A stretch of 64,000 nt of DNA. It comes from JABWCQ01 sp964530625. GTDB taxonomy: Bacteria > Electryoneota > RPQS01. Under the pieces are notes generated by a model. The model worked only from the letters and a program-made list of their open reading frames with translations. It did not search any database and was not told the origin of the DNA. Shown piece by piece: positions 23,534-32,802 of the stretch. Where the stretch lies: contig CAZHAK010000005.1 in assembly GCA_964530625.1 (NCBI GenBank), forward strand, positions 88,875 through 152,874. The letters are read 5' to 3'. The number at the start of each line of letters is the position of its first letter. The stretch's first letter is position 1. The translations under genes and the position numbers were made by a program.

Positions 23534-24163
23534 GTGTTAGTTACTCAAGACGTCATCAATCCCAAGGCTCGCCGCCGCGCGCTAATTCGCATTTGGTTTG
23601 CGGTTGCGCTCATGTTGGCTGCTGTAATCATGGGTGTGCACTCCTGGCTGCGCAATGAAACGGCTGTCTTGATTGTCACGTCGTCACCAATCGGAGCCGA
23701 AGTTGTATTGAATTATCGTCCCACCGGCGCGGAGACGAATGCTTACATTTCTGATCTGCCGGCGGACTCCTTTTCCGTTGCGCTCAGACAAGACGGCTAT
23801 AGACCGATTCCGCCTGAGCAATGGATACGCTTACAAGCAGGAGATACCACGAGGCTGAATTTCTTCTTGCAGCCGATTGTCCGCGGGGACCAGCGCGAAC
23901 TGCCCCGTGCCAACAGCACTCCCTACAAATGGGCATGGAAATACGTCGAAATCAATTCCGAGCCACCCGGTGCCGAAATTGTCATTGACGACGTACACAC
24001 AGGGCTATTGACGCCCGCGAACTTTGTGTTTGACCGCGGATTGCATCACTTGCAAGCGCACTGGCCCAATGGCGCGAAATCCTTTAAAAACTTAATCATT
24101 GAGCCGACGACTACACAGCCCAATATTCTCTTCAGACCGGCGACCTACATCAAACCCGACTAA
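23534..24163 (+). CDS. PEGA-domain membrane-anchored protein
   Basis: This 209-residue protein has one membrane helix near the N-terminus (about 20-38: 'IWFAVALMLAAVIMGVHSW') and two PEGA-type beta repeats outside. The first is about 44-110 ('LIVTSSPIGAEVVLNYRPTG'), the second about 135-200 ('VEINSEPPGAEIVIDDVHTG' then 'TPANFVFDRGLHHLQ'). PEGA modules occur in surface and S-layer-like proteins and probably bind other envelope components. The start is GTG 23534; no better one is seen. The stop overlaps the next gene's ATG (TAATG), so the two are coupled. Confidence 0.75.
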   Translation: MLVTQDVINPKARRRALIRIWFAVALMLAAVIMGVHSWLRNETAVLIVTSSPIGAEVVLNYRPTGAETNAYISDLPADSFSVALRQDGYRPIPPEQWIRLQAGDTTRLNFFLQPIVRGDQRELPRANSTPYKWAWKYVEINSEPPGAEIVIDDVHTGLLTPANFVFDRGLHHLQAHWPNGAKSFKNLIIEPTTTQPNILFRPATYIKPD

Positions 24164-24531
24164 TGACACGACGCGAAATTACACGCATAGAACCTCGCAG
24201 CGCGATCCGCGTCGGCTTCTTTCTCGGACTGCTCTTCGGAGTCCTGTTCGGACTTTACAGCGCCTTCCTGATTAAAGGTATGGGCGACGCCGGACTTCAA
24301 ATGTTCGGTGCGACCGAAGCCGCGCAAATCAAATCGCTCGGCGGAATCTCGACTGTTTTCATGGCGCTGTTTATGGGACTGATGGGAGCGCTGGTCAATT
24401 CTCTTGTGAGTGGTCTTTGCGCAGTGGTCTACAACCTTGCCGCGCGCTGGTTCGGCGGAATCGAATACCATGTGCAGGAAATCGAGATAATAGAACCTGG
24501 AACCGCGCGCGACGGAGACGACGATGAGTGA
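24163..24531 (+). CDS. DUF3566-like membrane protein
   Basis: This 122-residue protein has two long membrane helices (about 14-40 and 64-95) and an acidic tail. The N-terminal 'ITRIEPRSAIRVGFFLGLLFG' and C-terminal 'VYNLAARWFGGIEYHVQEIE' match the layout of DUF3566-type proteins, small membrane proteins of unknown role in Actinobacteria and FCB relatives. It is coupled to the PEGA gene (TAATG) and overlaps gltX by 8 nt, forming one transcription unit with gltX and lptG. Function unknown. Confidence 0.6.
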   Translation: MTRREITRIEPRSAIRVGFFLGLLFGVLFGLYSAFLIKGMGDAGLQMFGATEAAQIKSLGGISTVFMALFMGLMGALVNSLVSGLCAVVYNLAARWFGGIEYHVQEIEIIEPGTARDGDDDE

Positions 24532-25939
24532 CATCCGGGTCCGGTTCGCCCCAAGTCCGACCGGCTATCTGCACGTCGGCGGCGCGCGCACCGCTATATT
24601 CAACTGGCTCTTCGCGCGTGCCCAACGTGGAACGTTTCTCGTCCGCATCGAAGACACAGATCCGCAGCGTTCGCGCGGTGAACTCGCGCAAGTCATTTTG
24701 GACGGACTCGTTTGGCTTGGCTTGCACTCGGATGAAGAAATTGTCTATCAATCCGATCACAAAGACCGATTCGTAAAAATCGCGCATGAGCTGATCGAAC
24801 GAGGCCGCGCCTACCACGACTTCACGACCGTTGAAGAACTCGAAAAACTTCGCACAGACTCGTACGCGCGCGGCGAAGCCTCTTTCCGATTCAAATCCAA
24901 CCTCGAAAAAGTTCGCGCGGATGCGCCAGAAAGACTTAAGCGCGGTGATCCGTATGCCGTGAGATTCGCGGCTCCCGCTGAAGACATCGGTTGGCATGAT
25001 CTGGTGCACGGCGACGTCAACTACAAGGGCGAGGAGTTGGACGATTTCGTCTTACTGCGCTCAGACGGATCACCGACCTACCATCTTTCCGTTGTCTGTG
25101 ATGATCATGACATGCGCATTTCGCACATTCTGCGCGGCGACGATCATATCTCCAATACACCAAAACAAATTGCACTTTATCGAGCGATGGAGTGGAAACT
25201 TCCAGAGTTCGGACATATGCCTTTGATCCTCGGCCCTGACAAAAAACGTCTGTCCAAGAGAACTGGCGCCGCGTCGGTCGGAGAGTTTCAGGAAAAGGGA
25301 TATCTGCCGCAAACGCTGTTCAATTTTCTGTCACTCTTGGGCTGGTCGCCCGGCAAAGGTGATCAGGAACTCTTCACTCGCGACCAATTGATCTCCGCAT
25401 TTTCGACGGATGGTATTCAGCAGAAGAGCGCGGTTTTCGATGAGGCAAAGCTTGAGTGGATGAACGGCGAACACTTGCGTATGCTGACCGATGGCGAGGC
25501 TCTCGACTACATTCTCAAAAACGCGCCCGATAATCTGATCTCCCGTCCACAGCTTGAAAAGGTATGGCCGCTGATCAAAACCCGCGTGCGATTGCCGCGT
25601 GATGCCTTCGGTGATCAGCCCTACCTGTTTGCCGATCCGGTTGAGTATGATCCCAAAGGAGTAGAGAAACATCTTGCGGACAGCGCTATATTTTCACACT
25701 TGAAGGCTTACCTCGAGGATGTTTTGGCCTGCGCGTTTGATGCGGCAACTCTCGAACTGAAACTGCGCGAACGTGCGGAGCAAGTAGGCCTGAAAGCGGG
25801 GCAGCTAATCCACCCTGTTCGTCTGGCCTTGACCGGAAAAACCGTCAGTCCAAGCCTGTTTGAAATGATGGAAGCGCTGGGCCGCGACACCGTCGTGCGA
25901 AGACTTCAAAAACTTCTGCGGGAGCGGCAGACCGCGTGA
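24524..25939 (+). CDS. gltX: Glutamyl-tRNA synthetase
   Basis: This 471-residue class I aminoacyl-tRNA synthetase charges tRNA-Glu (and, if it is non-discriminating, tRNA-Gln). The HIGH-type signature is 'FAPSPTGYLHVGGARTA' at residues 8-24, the Glu-binding segment is 'RIEDTDPQRS', and the KMSKS-type loop is 'DKKRLSKRTGA' near 240-250. The C-terminal anticodon-binding domain is present ('LGRDTVVRRLQKLL'), so the length is normal. The ATG lies inside the preceding gene. The stop overlaps the GTG start of lptG (GTGA), a rare pairing of translation with LPS export. Confidence 0.96.
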   Translation: MSDIRVRFAPSPTGYLHVGGARTAIFNWLFARAQRGTFLVRIEDTDPQRSRGELAQVILDGLVWLGLHSDEEIVYQSDHKDRFVKIAHELIERGRAYHDFTTVEELEKLRTDSYARGEASFRFKSNLEKVRADAPERLKRGDPYAVRFAAPAEDIGWHDLVHGDVNYKGEELDDFVLLRSDGSPTYHLSVVCDDHDMRISHILRGDDHISNTPKQIALYRAMEWKLPEFGHMPLILGPDKKRLSKRTGAASVGEFQEKGYLPQTLFNFLSLLGWSPGKGDQELFTRDQLISAFSTDGIQQKSAVFDEAKLEWMNGEHLRMLTDGEALDYILKNAPDNLISRPQLEKVWPLIKTRVRLPRDAFGDQPYLFADPVEYDPKGVEKHLADSAIFSHLKAYLEDVLACAFDAATLELKLRERAEQVGLKAGQLIHPVRLALTGKTVSPSLFEMMEALGRDTVVRRLQKLLRERQTA

Positions 25940-27012
25940 CGCTGCTCGACCGCTATATTTTCTCCGCGTTCGCGCGGAGTTTTTTCTTCGCGATGCTCGC
26001 CGCTTCAGTCATCTTCGTCACGATTGATCTGGTCGAACACCTCGACAAATTCGTGGACTCGGGTGTCGGTTTTGAGTTGATTGCGCGATACTACGCGCTC
26101 TACATTCCGTTCATTATCTATTTGACAATTCCGGTCGGCGTCCTGCTTGCGACGCTGTTCACGATCGGTGGTTTTGTTTATCGCAATGAGTTAACCGCGA
26201 TGCAGGCGTCCGGTGTGAGTTTGTGGCGCATACTGCTGCTGCTGCTCATCACTGCCGCGCCTCTAGCCGGTTCTGTCTGGTATCTCGGAGAAAATGTCGT
26301 GCCGGGCTACAATTTTGAGCGCAAAGAACTATATCGAGTAGAAGTCCGCAGAGGCAAAGGATCCGTCTCTTCGCGGCAAGGCCGCATCTATTTGCAAACA
26401 TCGCCCACCGAGTTTCTGAAAATGGAAAGCTATGTTCCTGCGACGACGACGGGATATCGCGTCCAACTTCAATCCGTGGTGGATGGCCACGTGCAGTCGC
26501 GTATCGAAGCGGACAGCCTTCGCTTCACGGACGGGCATTGGCTCTTTGCGCCCGTAACGGTCACGGAGTTCGGCGACAGAAATGTCCGCATGAGCAAACA
26601 GGACACATTGATCCGCACCGATTTTCAGTTTACGCCCGACGACCTTATTCGGCTGAACATCGAGCCGGAGGAGATGAGCTACAAAGATATCCAAAGTCTC
26701 GTCGGTCGATTGCAGGCCGCGGGCATTCGGGCGACGCGGTGGTCGGTTGATCTCGCATTCAAATTTTCACAGCCGTTCGCGACGTTCATCATTGTCTTGT
26801 TTGGCGTTCCCTTTGCCTCGTTCAAACGGCGCGGCGGACTTATTCTTGGCTTTGGTTTGTCGCTGCTGGTTTGCTTTGTCTATTTCGGATTCCAGCAAGT
26901 CGGAAAAATTCTGGGCTACGGCGGCACACTCTCGCCGCTATGGGCAGCATGGATTGGCAACACGGTCTTCGGAGTTTTCGGCCTTCTGTTAGTTTGGCGA
27001 GCGCCAAAGTAA
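25936..27012 (+). CDS. LptF/LptG-family permease (YjgP/YjgQ), copy 2
   Basis: This 358-residue permease has the same six-helix plus periplasmic jellyroll layout as the protein at 21040. The N-terminus 'LLDRYIFSAFARSFFFAMLA' and 'IPVGVLLATLFTIGGFVYRNELTAMQASGV' region (key: 'RNELTAMQASG') identify the family. 'FGVPFASFKRRGGL' before the final helices resembles LptG more than LptF. The two genes are split by about 4 kb of other genes, whereas in Proteobacteria they are adjacent. Which copy is F and which is G cannot be fixed from sequence alone. The start is GTG overlapping the gltX stop. Confidence 0.92.
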   Translation: MTLLDRYIFSAFARSFFFAMLAASVIFVTIDLVEHLDKFVDSGVGFELIARYYALYIPFIIYLTIPVGVLLATLFTIGGFVYRNELTAMQASGVSLWRILLLLLITAAPLAGSVWYLGENVVPGYNFERKELYRVEVRRGKGSVSSRQGRIYLQTSPTEFLKMESYVPATTTGYRVQLQSVVDGHVQSRIEADSLRFTDGHWLFAPVTVTEFGDRNVRMSKQDTLIRTDFQFTPDDLIRLNIEPEEMSYKDIQSLVGRLQAAGIRATRWSVDLAFKFSQPFATFIIVLFGVPFASFKRRGGLILGFGLSLLVCFVYFGFQQVGKILGYGGTLSPLWAAWIGNTVFGVFGLLLVWRAPK

Positions 27013-27023
27013 AACGTTGTTAG

Positions 27024-27057
27024 CACAAAAAGCCGCACTAACATGCGGCTTTTTGTG
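27024..27057. terminator. Bidirectional terminator, 13-bp stem
   Basis: CACAAAAAGCCGC (27024-27036) pairs perfectly with GCGGCTTTTTGTG (27045-27057). A- and T-rich sides make it active in both directions, ending lptG and the minus-strand outer-membrane operon. Confidence 0.95.
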
Positions 27058-27071
27058 TTTATACGAAACCA

Positions 27072-28319
27072 CTACCAGTAAATCGAATGACTCAAACCCA
27101 GCGACAACCCGCGGGTGGCATTAAAGAAACCTCCGTGCCATGAAAAACCGACGTCGAGTGAGTAATGTTTTGTCATCACGCCCGTGCCTAATGAGAATCT
27201 CGATCGCAGCGGCCCACCCGTGCCCAGCCCGCACCGAATCAACCATGGTCCCGCGATGCCATACTCGCTGCCGAGAGACGCTTCCATGCCGGGTTTCCCT
27301 TGCGCGCTCTCTTCCATGCGGCCCCTAAGTGTGCCGACAAACAGTAGTCGTTGAGAGTATTTATAGCGCCCTGAGGCTTCGAGAGTCGCGGGGATTTTGG
27401 ATTCAATACTTCCTCCGCTGATGGCATCACTGCTGCTCTGAAACGCTCGAGAGACATACCCGTCGTCGTCCAAAGAGTCCACAATCAATCCAGCAGAGTC
27501 GATCTCGAACGCGTCCAGGGTCGCTTCGTCAACAACCCAGGTGATGCTGCCGCCGACTTGCTTGATGCCCAGCCCGACCGACCAACGGTCGTCAATGTCC
27601 GCAAGCAGTCCCAAATCAAATCCGATGCCGTCACCGCGCGTGGAATGCACGCGTTGAACAGCGCCGTATCCCGTCAGAAGCGAATCCGTGATCGTCAACT
27701 CGCCCGAAGCGTCTGTGATCTTGTCATAGAAGGCACCGAGATAGAAATGAAATCCAAGGCCTCCGTAAAGACCTTTAACATAGTCCTGCTCAAACTTGTA
27801 TCCAACAGCCACTCCGGCGTCAAAAACAGTATACTGCTCGCCCCCGAGATCATCAATCTTATAGCCGCGATTAAACTGATTTCCATAAAGAGCAAGTTCA
27901 AAAAGCTCTTTGTCCGCCGCCACATTGAATGCCGTCTCTTCAGAAAGCTGAAAAGCCATTTTCTGATAAATGCCGCCAACTATCGGAACCGATGCCATCC
28001 CCGACAGCCTTAGTCCGTCGTCGGGAATGCTGTTCATAATCTTACGCTTGTCGTCCGCGGTTAAATAGTGGTCGCGCCCAATTTGATCATTCCAATCCGT
28101 GATACTGAAGGCGTTGTTTGTCGCGCCTGCCGACACGCTCGGCAAATCAATTCGTAAGCGCGTCTGCGATGGCTTGGCCAAAATGGCTGCGTTGCCGTGA
28201 AGAATACTTGAAGATCGCTCATGCAAGTCCGCCGCACCCGCGAACCCTAAGCTGCGGGCCGTAGGTGTCTGAGCAACTGCACACTGCGCGACAAGGAGAA
28301 AAAGCAGTATTCGTCTCAT
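27072..28319 (-). CDS. Outer-membrane beta-barrel protein (DUF5723-like)
   Basis: This 415-residue exported protein has a signal peptide 'MRRILLFLLVAQCAVA' and then alternating beta strands. The opening 'TARSLGFAGAADL...SILHGNAAILA' and the early 'DDKRKIMNSIPDDGLRLSG' match the DUF5723/UPF0164-like barrels of Bacteroidota-type bacteria, which are related to the PorV/FadL fold. The last residues 'LSHSIYW' end in an aromatic residue, as required for BAM-dependent insertion. The ATG overlaps the stop of the lipoprotein gene (ATGA), so the two are made together and are likely to interact. The barrel could be a transporter or a surface-protein carrier. Confidence 0.75.
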   Translation of the reverse strand: MRRILLFLLVAQCAVAQTPTARSLGFAGAADLHERSSSILHGNAAILAKPSQTRLRIDLPSVSAGATNNAFSITDWNDQIGRDHYLTADDKRKIMNSIPDDGLRLSGMASVPIVGGIYQKMAFQLSEETAFNVAADKELFELALYGNQFNRGYKIDDLGGEQYTVFDAGVAVGYKFEQDYVKGLYGGLGFHFYLGAFYDKITDASGELTITDSLLTGYGAVQRVHSTRGDGIGFDLGLLADIDDRWSVGLGIKQVGGSITWVVDEATLDAFEIDSAGLIVDSLDDDGYVSRAFQSSSDAISGGSIESKIPATLEASGRYKYSQRLLFVGTLRGRMEESAQGKPGMEASLGSEYGIAGPWLIRCGLGTGGPLRSRFSLGTGVMTKHYSLDVGFSWHGGFFNATRGLSLGLSHSIYW

Positions 28320-30310
28320 TCAATATCTCCCGGACGAATAGTATAAACAACCTTCGCGATGACTTGCACCGACAATCGATTTCTGCCATTAGCAATTAGC
28401 GTGTCCCCGATACCCGCGTCGACAATAAGCTGCGTGCGCACGAAAAACAAATCTTCTCGGAAATAATCGAGCCACGTCTGATCAAGATCGATCGTGACCT
28501 CAAGCGCGCTGGCTTCGACGGACTCGCCGTTCTCCATTACGGGCCACGGCACGTCTACGTCGTACAGAGTATCGAGTTGCCCGCCTACGCCATCGGCAGT
28601 AACTGTGCTGTCAAGATGGGCAACCATCAAAACCCTGCCTCCAATCGGAAGCGAATTCCAAACACGAATGATGGCTTCACCATCGACGACATCTTTCAAG
28701 TCTTGGGAGTCGACGCGCTCCACCTTTCCGATAGGTGAAAGCGTATCCGTCAATACAACGGCAAGGCCCGCCCGCATTTCAAGCCCTAAAGTCACAACGG
28801 AATTGTTAAACAAAGCAACTACGCCGGAAAGCGATGCGTTTCCATGCGAGGTCAACTGATCCGGATAGTCGGCCAGCAATCGCGCAAGTCCAGGAACCGT
28901 CCTCATCGAGTCTGAAATCAACGGCAACTGCTCAATGTCGATCATCTGAGAGCCGATTTCCTCACCGAGCAACCACGTCTTAGCTTCGATGTGAGCGTCC
29001 AATACGCCGCCGATCCCGCGTTCTACGTGCAACCGTGCTTCCACGTCAAGAGGTCGCAGAACCTGCCAACCTTGTGGAGGTCTCTCAATTCCAACACTGA
29101 GCGAGTCAATCGGCAATTCAAGATTGTTCAGCGTGCCCGAGAAATACTCCAAAGGCAATCGCTGGACTTCAATCCGGCCAAAAACTTGTTCGCCTGTGTT
29201 TTCAAAACTTCTGACATCCATTGTCGCAGGAGTCATCGATCTCAGCTCTCCTGTGACGGTTTGATCCGTTTGTCCGTCAGGTCGCAATCGATACTGCTCA
29301 AGCGATATCGTCACGATGTCCGAATCTCCGGGCTGCAAAAACCGCGTGACGCGCAGCGTATCGTTCAAGCGACTGATCAGATTCGGAATCCTTAGCGTTA
29401 CCGAATCGGCGAACTGTGAATGGTTTCCCAAGGTCACAATCAGGTTGCCCGCAGCAATTATCGCCACCGTAACATCGTGTTGTTGATCAATCGCAAATGC
29501 GCTGTCGCGTTGCACGGATTGCTCCGGAACGATTCCGTAAAACCGGGAGGCCGTGACCGTATCCAATTGAACGGACAGCGTCACTCGATCCGTCGAATCA
29601 ATTGCTATGTTCTGTCCACCGCTACCTACGCCACTCAGTGTAAGCACAAATTCGGAGCGAACGAATGCGTCATCGAGCGCTGTGTCAATCACAGCCTGCT
29701 GTTGCGAGCCAAGCCAGCCGATTTCCGCGACGACTTTGTTGGCCGCACGAATCTCAATATCTGTGACGGGGTAGGGGAGACGGTTGGCGACCACCAACCG
29801 GATCTTGCCTGTATCAATCTCCAAACTATCATAGCCAAACGGTAGCGGAAACGAATAGAGTCCGTCTAAGGAATGCTCCGGGACATCCTGAGTTGTTCCG
29901 TGAAGCGCCCCAACGTCAGCATTCAATTGCCCGAGCGTAAACCCCAATAGAGTGTCATAGCCCAGCGGAGCTTCCAGCGCGGTAAGGTACCGCTCAATCT
30001 GCACATTCACAGGCCGGATGTAAAGACTGTCGCGAACCGGTGCTGAGATATCCGACCATGCGCTGAAATAAACCGAGCTATCCTCCTCCATACCAATTCC
30101 CGAACCGACACGCCGTAACGTAGTATCCGGATCCGCCAAATCCCAAACACCGTAATCCCGAACACCGAAGGGAATGTTAAGATCAACGTCCCACCATAGT
30201 TCGCCGGGCTTCTGCGGAAGTTCACATCCCGCCACAGAAATCATCGCCCACAAACACAAAAGACGGAGCAAACTCCGTCTTTTGTGCGTCTTGTCAAAAT
30301 GACACAGCAT
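28316..30310 (-). CDS. Large lipoprotein with repeated beta domains
   Basis: This 664-residue protein has a lipoprotein signal: basic 'KTHKRRSLLRL', a hydrophobic stretch and the lipobox 'VAGC' (Cys at about residue 29). The mature part is beta-rich, with Ser/Asp-rich strands and recurring 'D-x-(V/L)-x-(V/I)-x-L' patterns but no enzyme motif. The start is set at 30310, where ATG overlaps the ahcY stop (TGATG), rather than at 30328 inside ahcY. It is co-translated with the barrel protein downstream. It is probably outer-membrane anchored and may form a pair with the barrel, as in SusCD-like or Bam-like systems; that is inference. Confidence 0.7.
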   Translation of the reverse strand: MLCHFDKTHKRRSLLRLLCLWAMISVAGCELPQKPGELWWDVDLNIPFGVRDYGVWDLADPDTTLRRVGSGIGMEEDSSVYFSAWSDISAPVRDSLYIRPVNVQIERYLTALEAPLGYDTLLGFTLGQLNADVGALHGTTQDVPEHSLDGLYSFPLPFGYDSLEIDTGKIRLVVANRLPYPVTDIEIRAANKVVAEIGWLGSQQQAVIDTALDDAFVRSEFVLTLSGVGSGGQNIAIDSTDRVTLSVQLDTVTASRFYGIVPEQSVQRDSAFAIDQQHDVTVAIIAAGNLIVTLGNHSQFADSVTLRIPNLISRLNDTLRVTRFLQPGDSDIVTISLEQYRLRPDGQTDQTVTGELRSMTPATMDVRSFENTGEQVFGRIEVQRLPLEYFSGTLNNLELPIDSLSVGIERPPQGWQVLRPLDVEARLHVERGIGGVLDAHIEAKTWLLGEEIGSQMIDIEQLPLISDSMRTVPGLARLLADYPDQLTSHGNASLSGVVALFNNSVVTLGLEMRAGLAVVLTDTLSPIGKVERVDSQDLKDVVDGEAIIRVWNSLPIGGRVLMVAHLDSTVTADGVGGQLDTLYDVDVPWPVMENGESVEASALEVTIDLDQTWLDYFREDLFFVRTQLIVDAGIGDTLIANGRNRLSVQVIAKVVYTIRPGDIE

Positions 30311-31617
30311 CAGGTGCCCATGTCCCATGCGGCTAAGTATTTCTTCTGATCCGGAGTCAGCTTGTCAATCTTGATGCCCATTGATTTGAGCTTCAATGCC
30401 GAAACGTAATCTTCAATGCTGGCTGGTACATCGTGCACGTCAATTGTTAATTTCTTGCCGTGCTTAATCGCGTGCTCGGTCGTCAAGGCTTGTGTCGCGA
30501 AGCTCATGTCCATCACCGAAGCCGGATGACCATGCGCGGCACCGAGATTGACTAACCGGCCTTCAGCGATGATATTCACCGTCGAACCACTCTTCATCGT
30601 GTAACGATCCACGTAAGGCACCACGTTCTTTTCTACTCGCTTGGCCATTTGACCTAGACCCTTCAGATCAAGTTCGATGTCAAAGTGACCGCTGTTACAA
30701 ACGAACGCGCCGTCTTTCATCTTCTCAAAATGTTCCGGACGAATGACGTGCATGTTGCCCGTCACCGTGCAAAAAATATCGCCAATCGGAGCGGCCTGTG
30801 CCATCGGCATCACGCGGAAACCGTCCATACGAGCTTCCAGCGCACGCAGTGGATTGATTTCCGTCACGATCACTTCTGCGCCCAAACCCTTGGCGCGCAT
30901 CGCGAAGCCCTTCCCGCACCATCCATAACCGGACACTACAATCGTGCGGCCCGCGATCAAAACGTCCGTCGCGCGAATGATGCCGTCCATCGTGGATTGG
31001 CCCGTGCCGTAACGATTGTCAAACAAGTGCTTCGTGTCTGCGTCGTTGACCGCGTAAACAGGGAAGCGCAACTTGCCTTCTTTGTGAAGCGACTTCAGTC
31101 GGATAACGCCCGTCGTGGTTTCTTCAAGTGACGCGATGATCTGCTCGCCATATTCGACATGCGTCGTGTGCAAGCCGTGAACCAGGTCCGCGCCGTCGTC
31201 CATCGTGATAGACGGATTATGGCGCATCCCCGCGTCAAGATGCTGATAGTAGGTCTTATTGTCTTCGCCCTTGATGGCGTAAACACGCATGCCGTAATCT
31301 TTCACAAGCGAGGCAGCTACGTCGTCCTGAGTAGACAAAGGATTCGAGGCCACTAGCACAAGGTCCGCACCGCCGGCTTTCAAAGTACGCGCTAAGTTAG
31401 CTGTCTCCGCCGTGACGTGCAAACACGCCGACATGCGATGGCCCTTGAGCGGCTTCTCTTTTTCAAAACGTGCGCGAATCTCAGCCAGTACCGGCATATC
31501 CCGGTCCGCCCACATGATTCTATTTTTTCCCTTTGGAGCAAGACTCTCATCCGCCACGTGGTAGCTGGGCCCACTTGCGGCCGGAGTCTTCTTGGGCTTG
31601 GTTGCAGTTGTTGCCAT
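30310..31617 (-). CDS. ahcY: Adenosylhomocysteinase (SAH hydrolase)
   Basis: This 435-residue enzyme cleaves S-adenosylhomocysteine to adenosine and homocysteine using bound NAD. Visible motifs are 'MSACLHVTAETANLA' (substrate), 'DNRYGTGQSTMDGI', the Rossmann loop 'VVSGYGWCGKGFAMRAKGLGA' region and 'LGAAHGHPASVMDMSFA'. The end 'LAAWDMGT' lacks the C-terminal Lys-Tyr tail of the eukaryotic/proteobacterial type, matching the shorter archaeal/thermophile-like subfamily. It follows metK by 14 nt, giving an SAM make-and-recycle pair. The stop overlaps the lipoprotein start, so envelope genes share the transcript. Confidence 0.95.
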   Translation of the reverse strand: MATTATKPKKTPAASGPSYHVADESLAPKGKNRIMWADRDMPVLAEIRARFEKEKPLKGHRMSACLHVTAETANLARTLKAGGADLVLVASNPLSTQDDVAASLVKDYGMRVYAIKGEDNKTYYQHLDAGMRHNPSITMDDGADLVHGLHTTHVEYGEQIIASLEETTTGVIRLKSLHKEGKLRFPVYAVNDADTKHLFDNRYGTGQSTMDGIIRATDVLIAGRTIVVSGYGWCGKGFAMRAKGLGAEVIVTEINPLRALEARMDGFRVMPMAQAAPIGDIFCTVTGNMHVIRPEHFEKMKDGAFVCNSGHFDIELDLKGLGQMAKRVEKNVVPYVDRYTMKSGSTVNIIAEGRLVNLGAAHGHPASVMDMSFATQALTTEHAIKHGKKLTIDVHDVPASIEDYVSALKLKSMGIKIDKLTPDQKKYLAAWDMGT

Positions 31618-31631
31618 GTACTTCCGTTCTT

Positions 31632-32759
31632 TTATGCTAATGAATCTATTTTGTCAATTTTTTCCCACGTAAAAGAGTCTTCGCTTCGGCCAAAATGACC
31701 ATAAGCGGCGGTCTTGCGATAAATCGGACGACGCAAGTCGAGTGCCGTGATGATTCCGAGTACCGTCATGTCAAATGTCTTACGAATCCTCTTCTCGATC
31801 TCTTCATCCTTCATCTTACCTGTGCAGTGAGTGTCCACCATGACCGAAATCGGTTGCGCCACGCCAATCGCGTAAGCCAACTGAATCGTGCAGCGCTCAG
31901 CCAATCCTGCGGCCACGACGTTCTTAGCAATCCAGCGCGCAGCATAAGCGCCGCTGCGATCCACCTTCGTGGGATCCTTGCCCGAAAATGCGCCGCCGCC
32001 ATGAGGAACCCAGCCGCCGTACGTGTCCACAATTATCTTGCGACCCGTCAAACCCGCGTCGCCCTGCGGTCCACCCACAACAAACTTACCCGATGGATTG
32101 ATGTAGATTTTGCAGTCACTGCTCATTTTGTAATCAGACAATACCAAAGGCAGTAATTCTTTCTTCAAGTCTGCTTCAATTTGCTTCTGATCAACCGTCG
32201 GATCGTGCTGAGTGGAAATCACCACGGCCACAATCTCTGTCGGCTTGCCGTCCACATAACGCACCGAAACTTGTGACTTCGCATCCGGACGCAAATAGGT
32301 CAGCTTTTTTGAATGACGGATCTCAGCAAGCTTCTGCACCAGCTTGTGCGACAGAGTGATCGGCAGCGGCATCATCTCAGGCGTCTCAGTCGAGGCATAC
32401 CCGAACATCATCCCCTGATCGCCCGCGCCGTTACGGTCGACCGCTTGCGCAATGTCCGGACTCTGCTTGTCAATGGTCGTCATCACCGCGCAGGTCTCGT
32501 AATCAAAACCATAGGCGGCGTTCGTATAGCCGATATCTTTGATGACGCTGCGCACAAGCGCAGGAACATCCACGTACGTATGCGTGGTAATCTCGCCGCC
32601 GACCAGAGCCATCCCCGTCGTGACGAATGTTTCACAGGCCACGCGGGCCATCGAATCGTCTTTCAAAACGGCATCTAATACCGCGTCGGAAATCTGATCT
32701 GCTACTTTGTCAGGATGTCCCTCGCTGACTGACTCACTGGAAAAGACAAAGGTGCTCAT
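31632..32759 (-). CDS. metK: S-adenosylmethionine synthetase
   Basis: This 375-residue enzyme makes SAM from methionine and ATP as a homotetramer. It has the three-domain family signatures: 'SEGHPDKVADQISDAVLD' near the N-terminus, 'GAGDQGMMFGYA' (residues about 108-119) and the P-loop 'GGGAFSGKDPTKVDRS' (about 245-260). The ATG is 43 nt after the nucleotidyltransferase gene, and no SAM riboswitch fits in that gap. It leads the pair metK-ahcY. Length and motifs are normal. Confidence 0.97.
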   Translation of the reverse strand: MSTFVFSSESVSEGHPDKVADQISDAVLDAVLKDDSMARVACETFVTTGMALVGGEITTHTYVDVPALVRSVIKDIGYTNAAYGFDYETCAVMTTIDKQSPDIAQAVDRNGAGDQGMMFGYASTETPEMMPLPITLSHKLVQKLAEIRHSKKLTYLRPDAKSQVSVRYVDGKPTEIVAVVISTQHDPTVDQKQIEADLKKELLPLVLSDYKMSSDCKIYINPSGKFVVGGPQGDAGLTGRKIIVDTYGGWVPHGGGAFSGKDPTKVDRSGAYAARWIAKNVVAAGLAERCTIQLAYAIGVAQPISVMVDTHCTGKMKDEEIEKRIRKTFDMTVLGIITALDLRRPIYRKTAAYGHFGRSEDSFTWEKIDKIDSLA

Positions 32760-32802
32760 GTCTGGGTGCTACTGCTCCATCGTATAATTATGCAAATAAA
32801 TC

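Noticed and set aside
32760..32802. SAM riboswitch before metK
   Set aside because: Only 43 nt separate metK from the gene upstream, too short for any SAM riboswitch, and no conserved core is seen.
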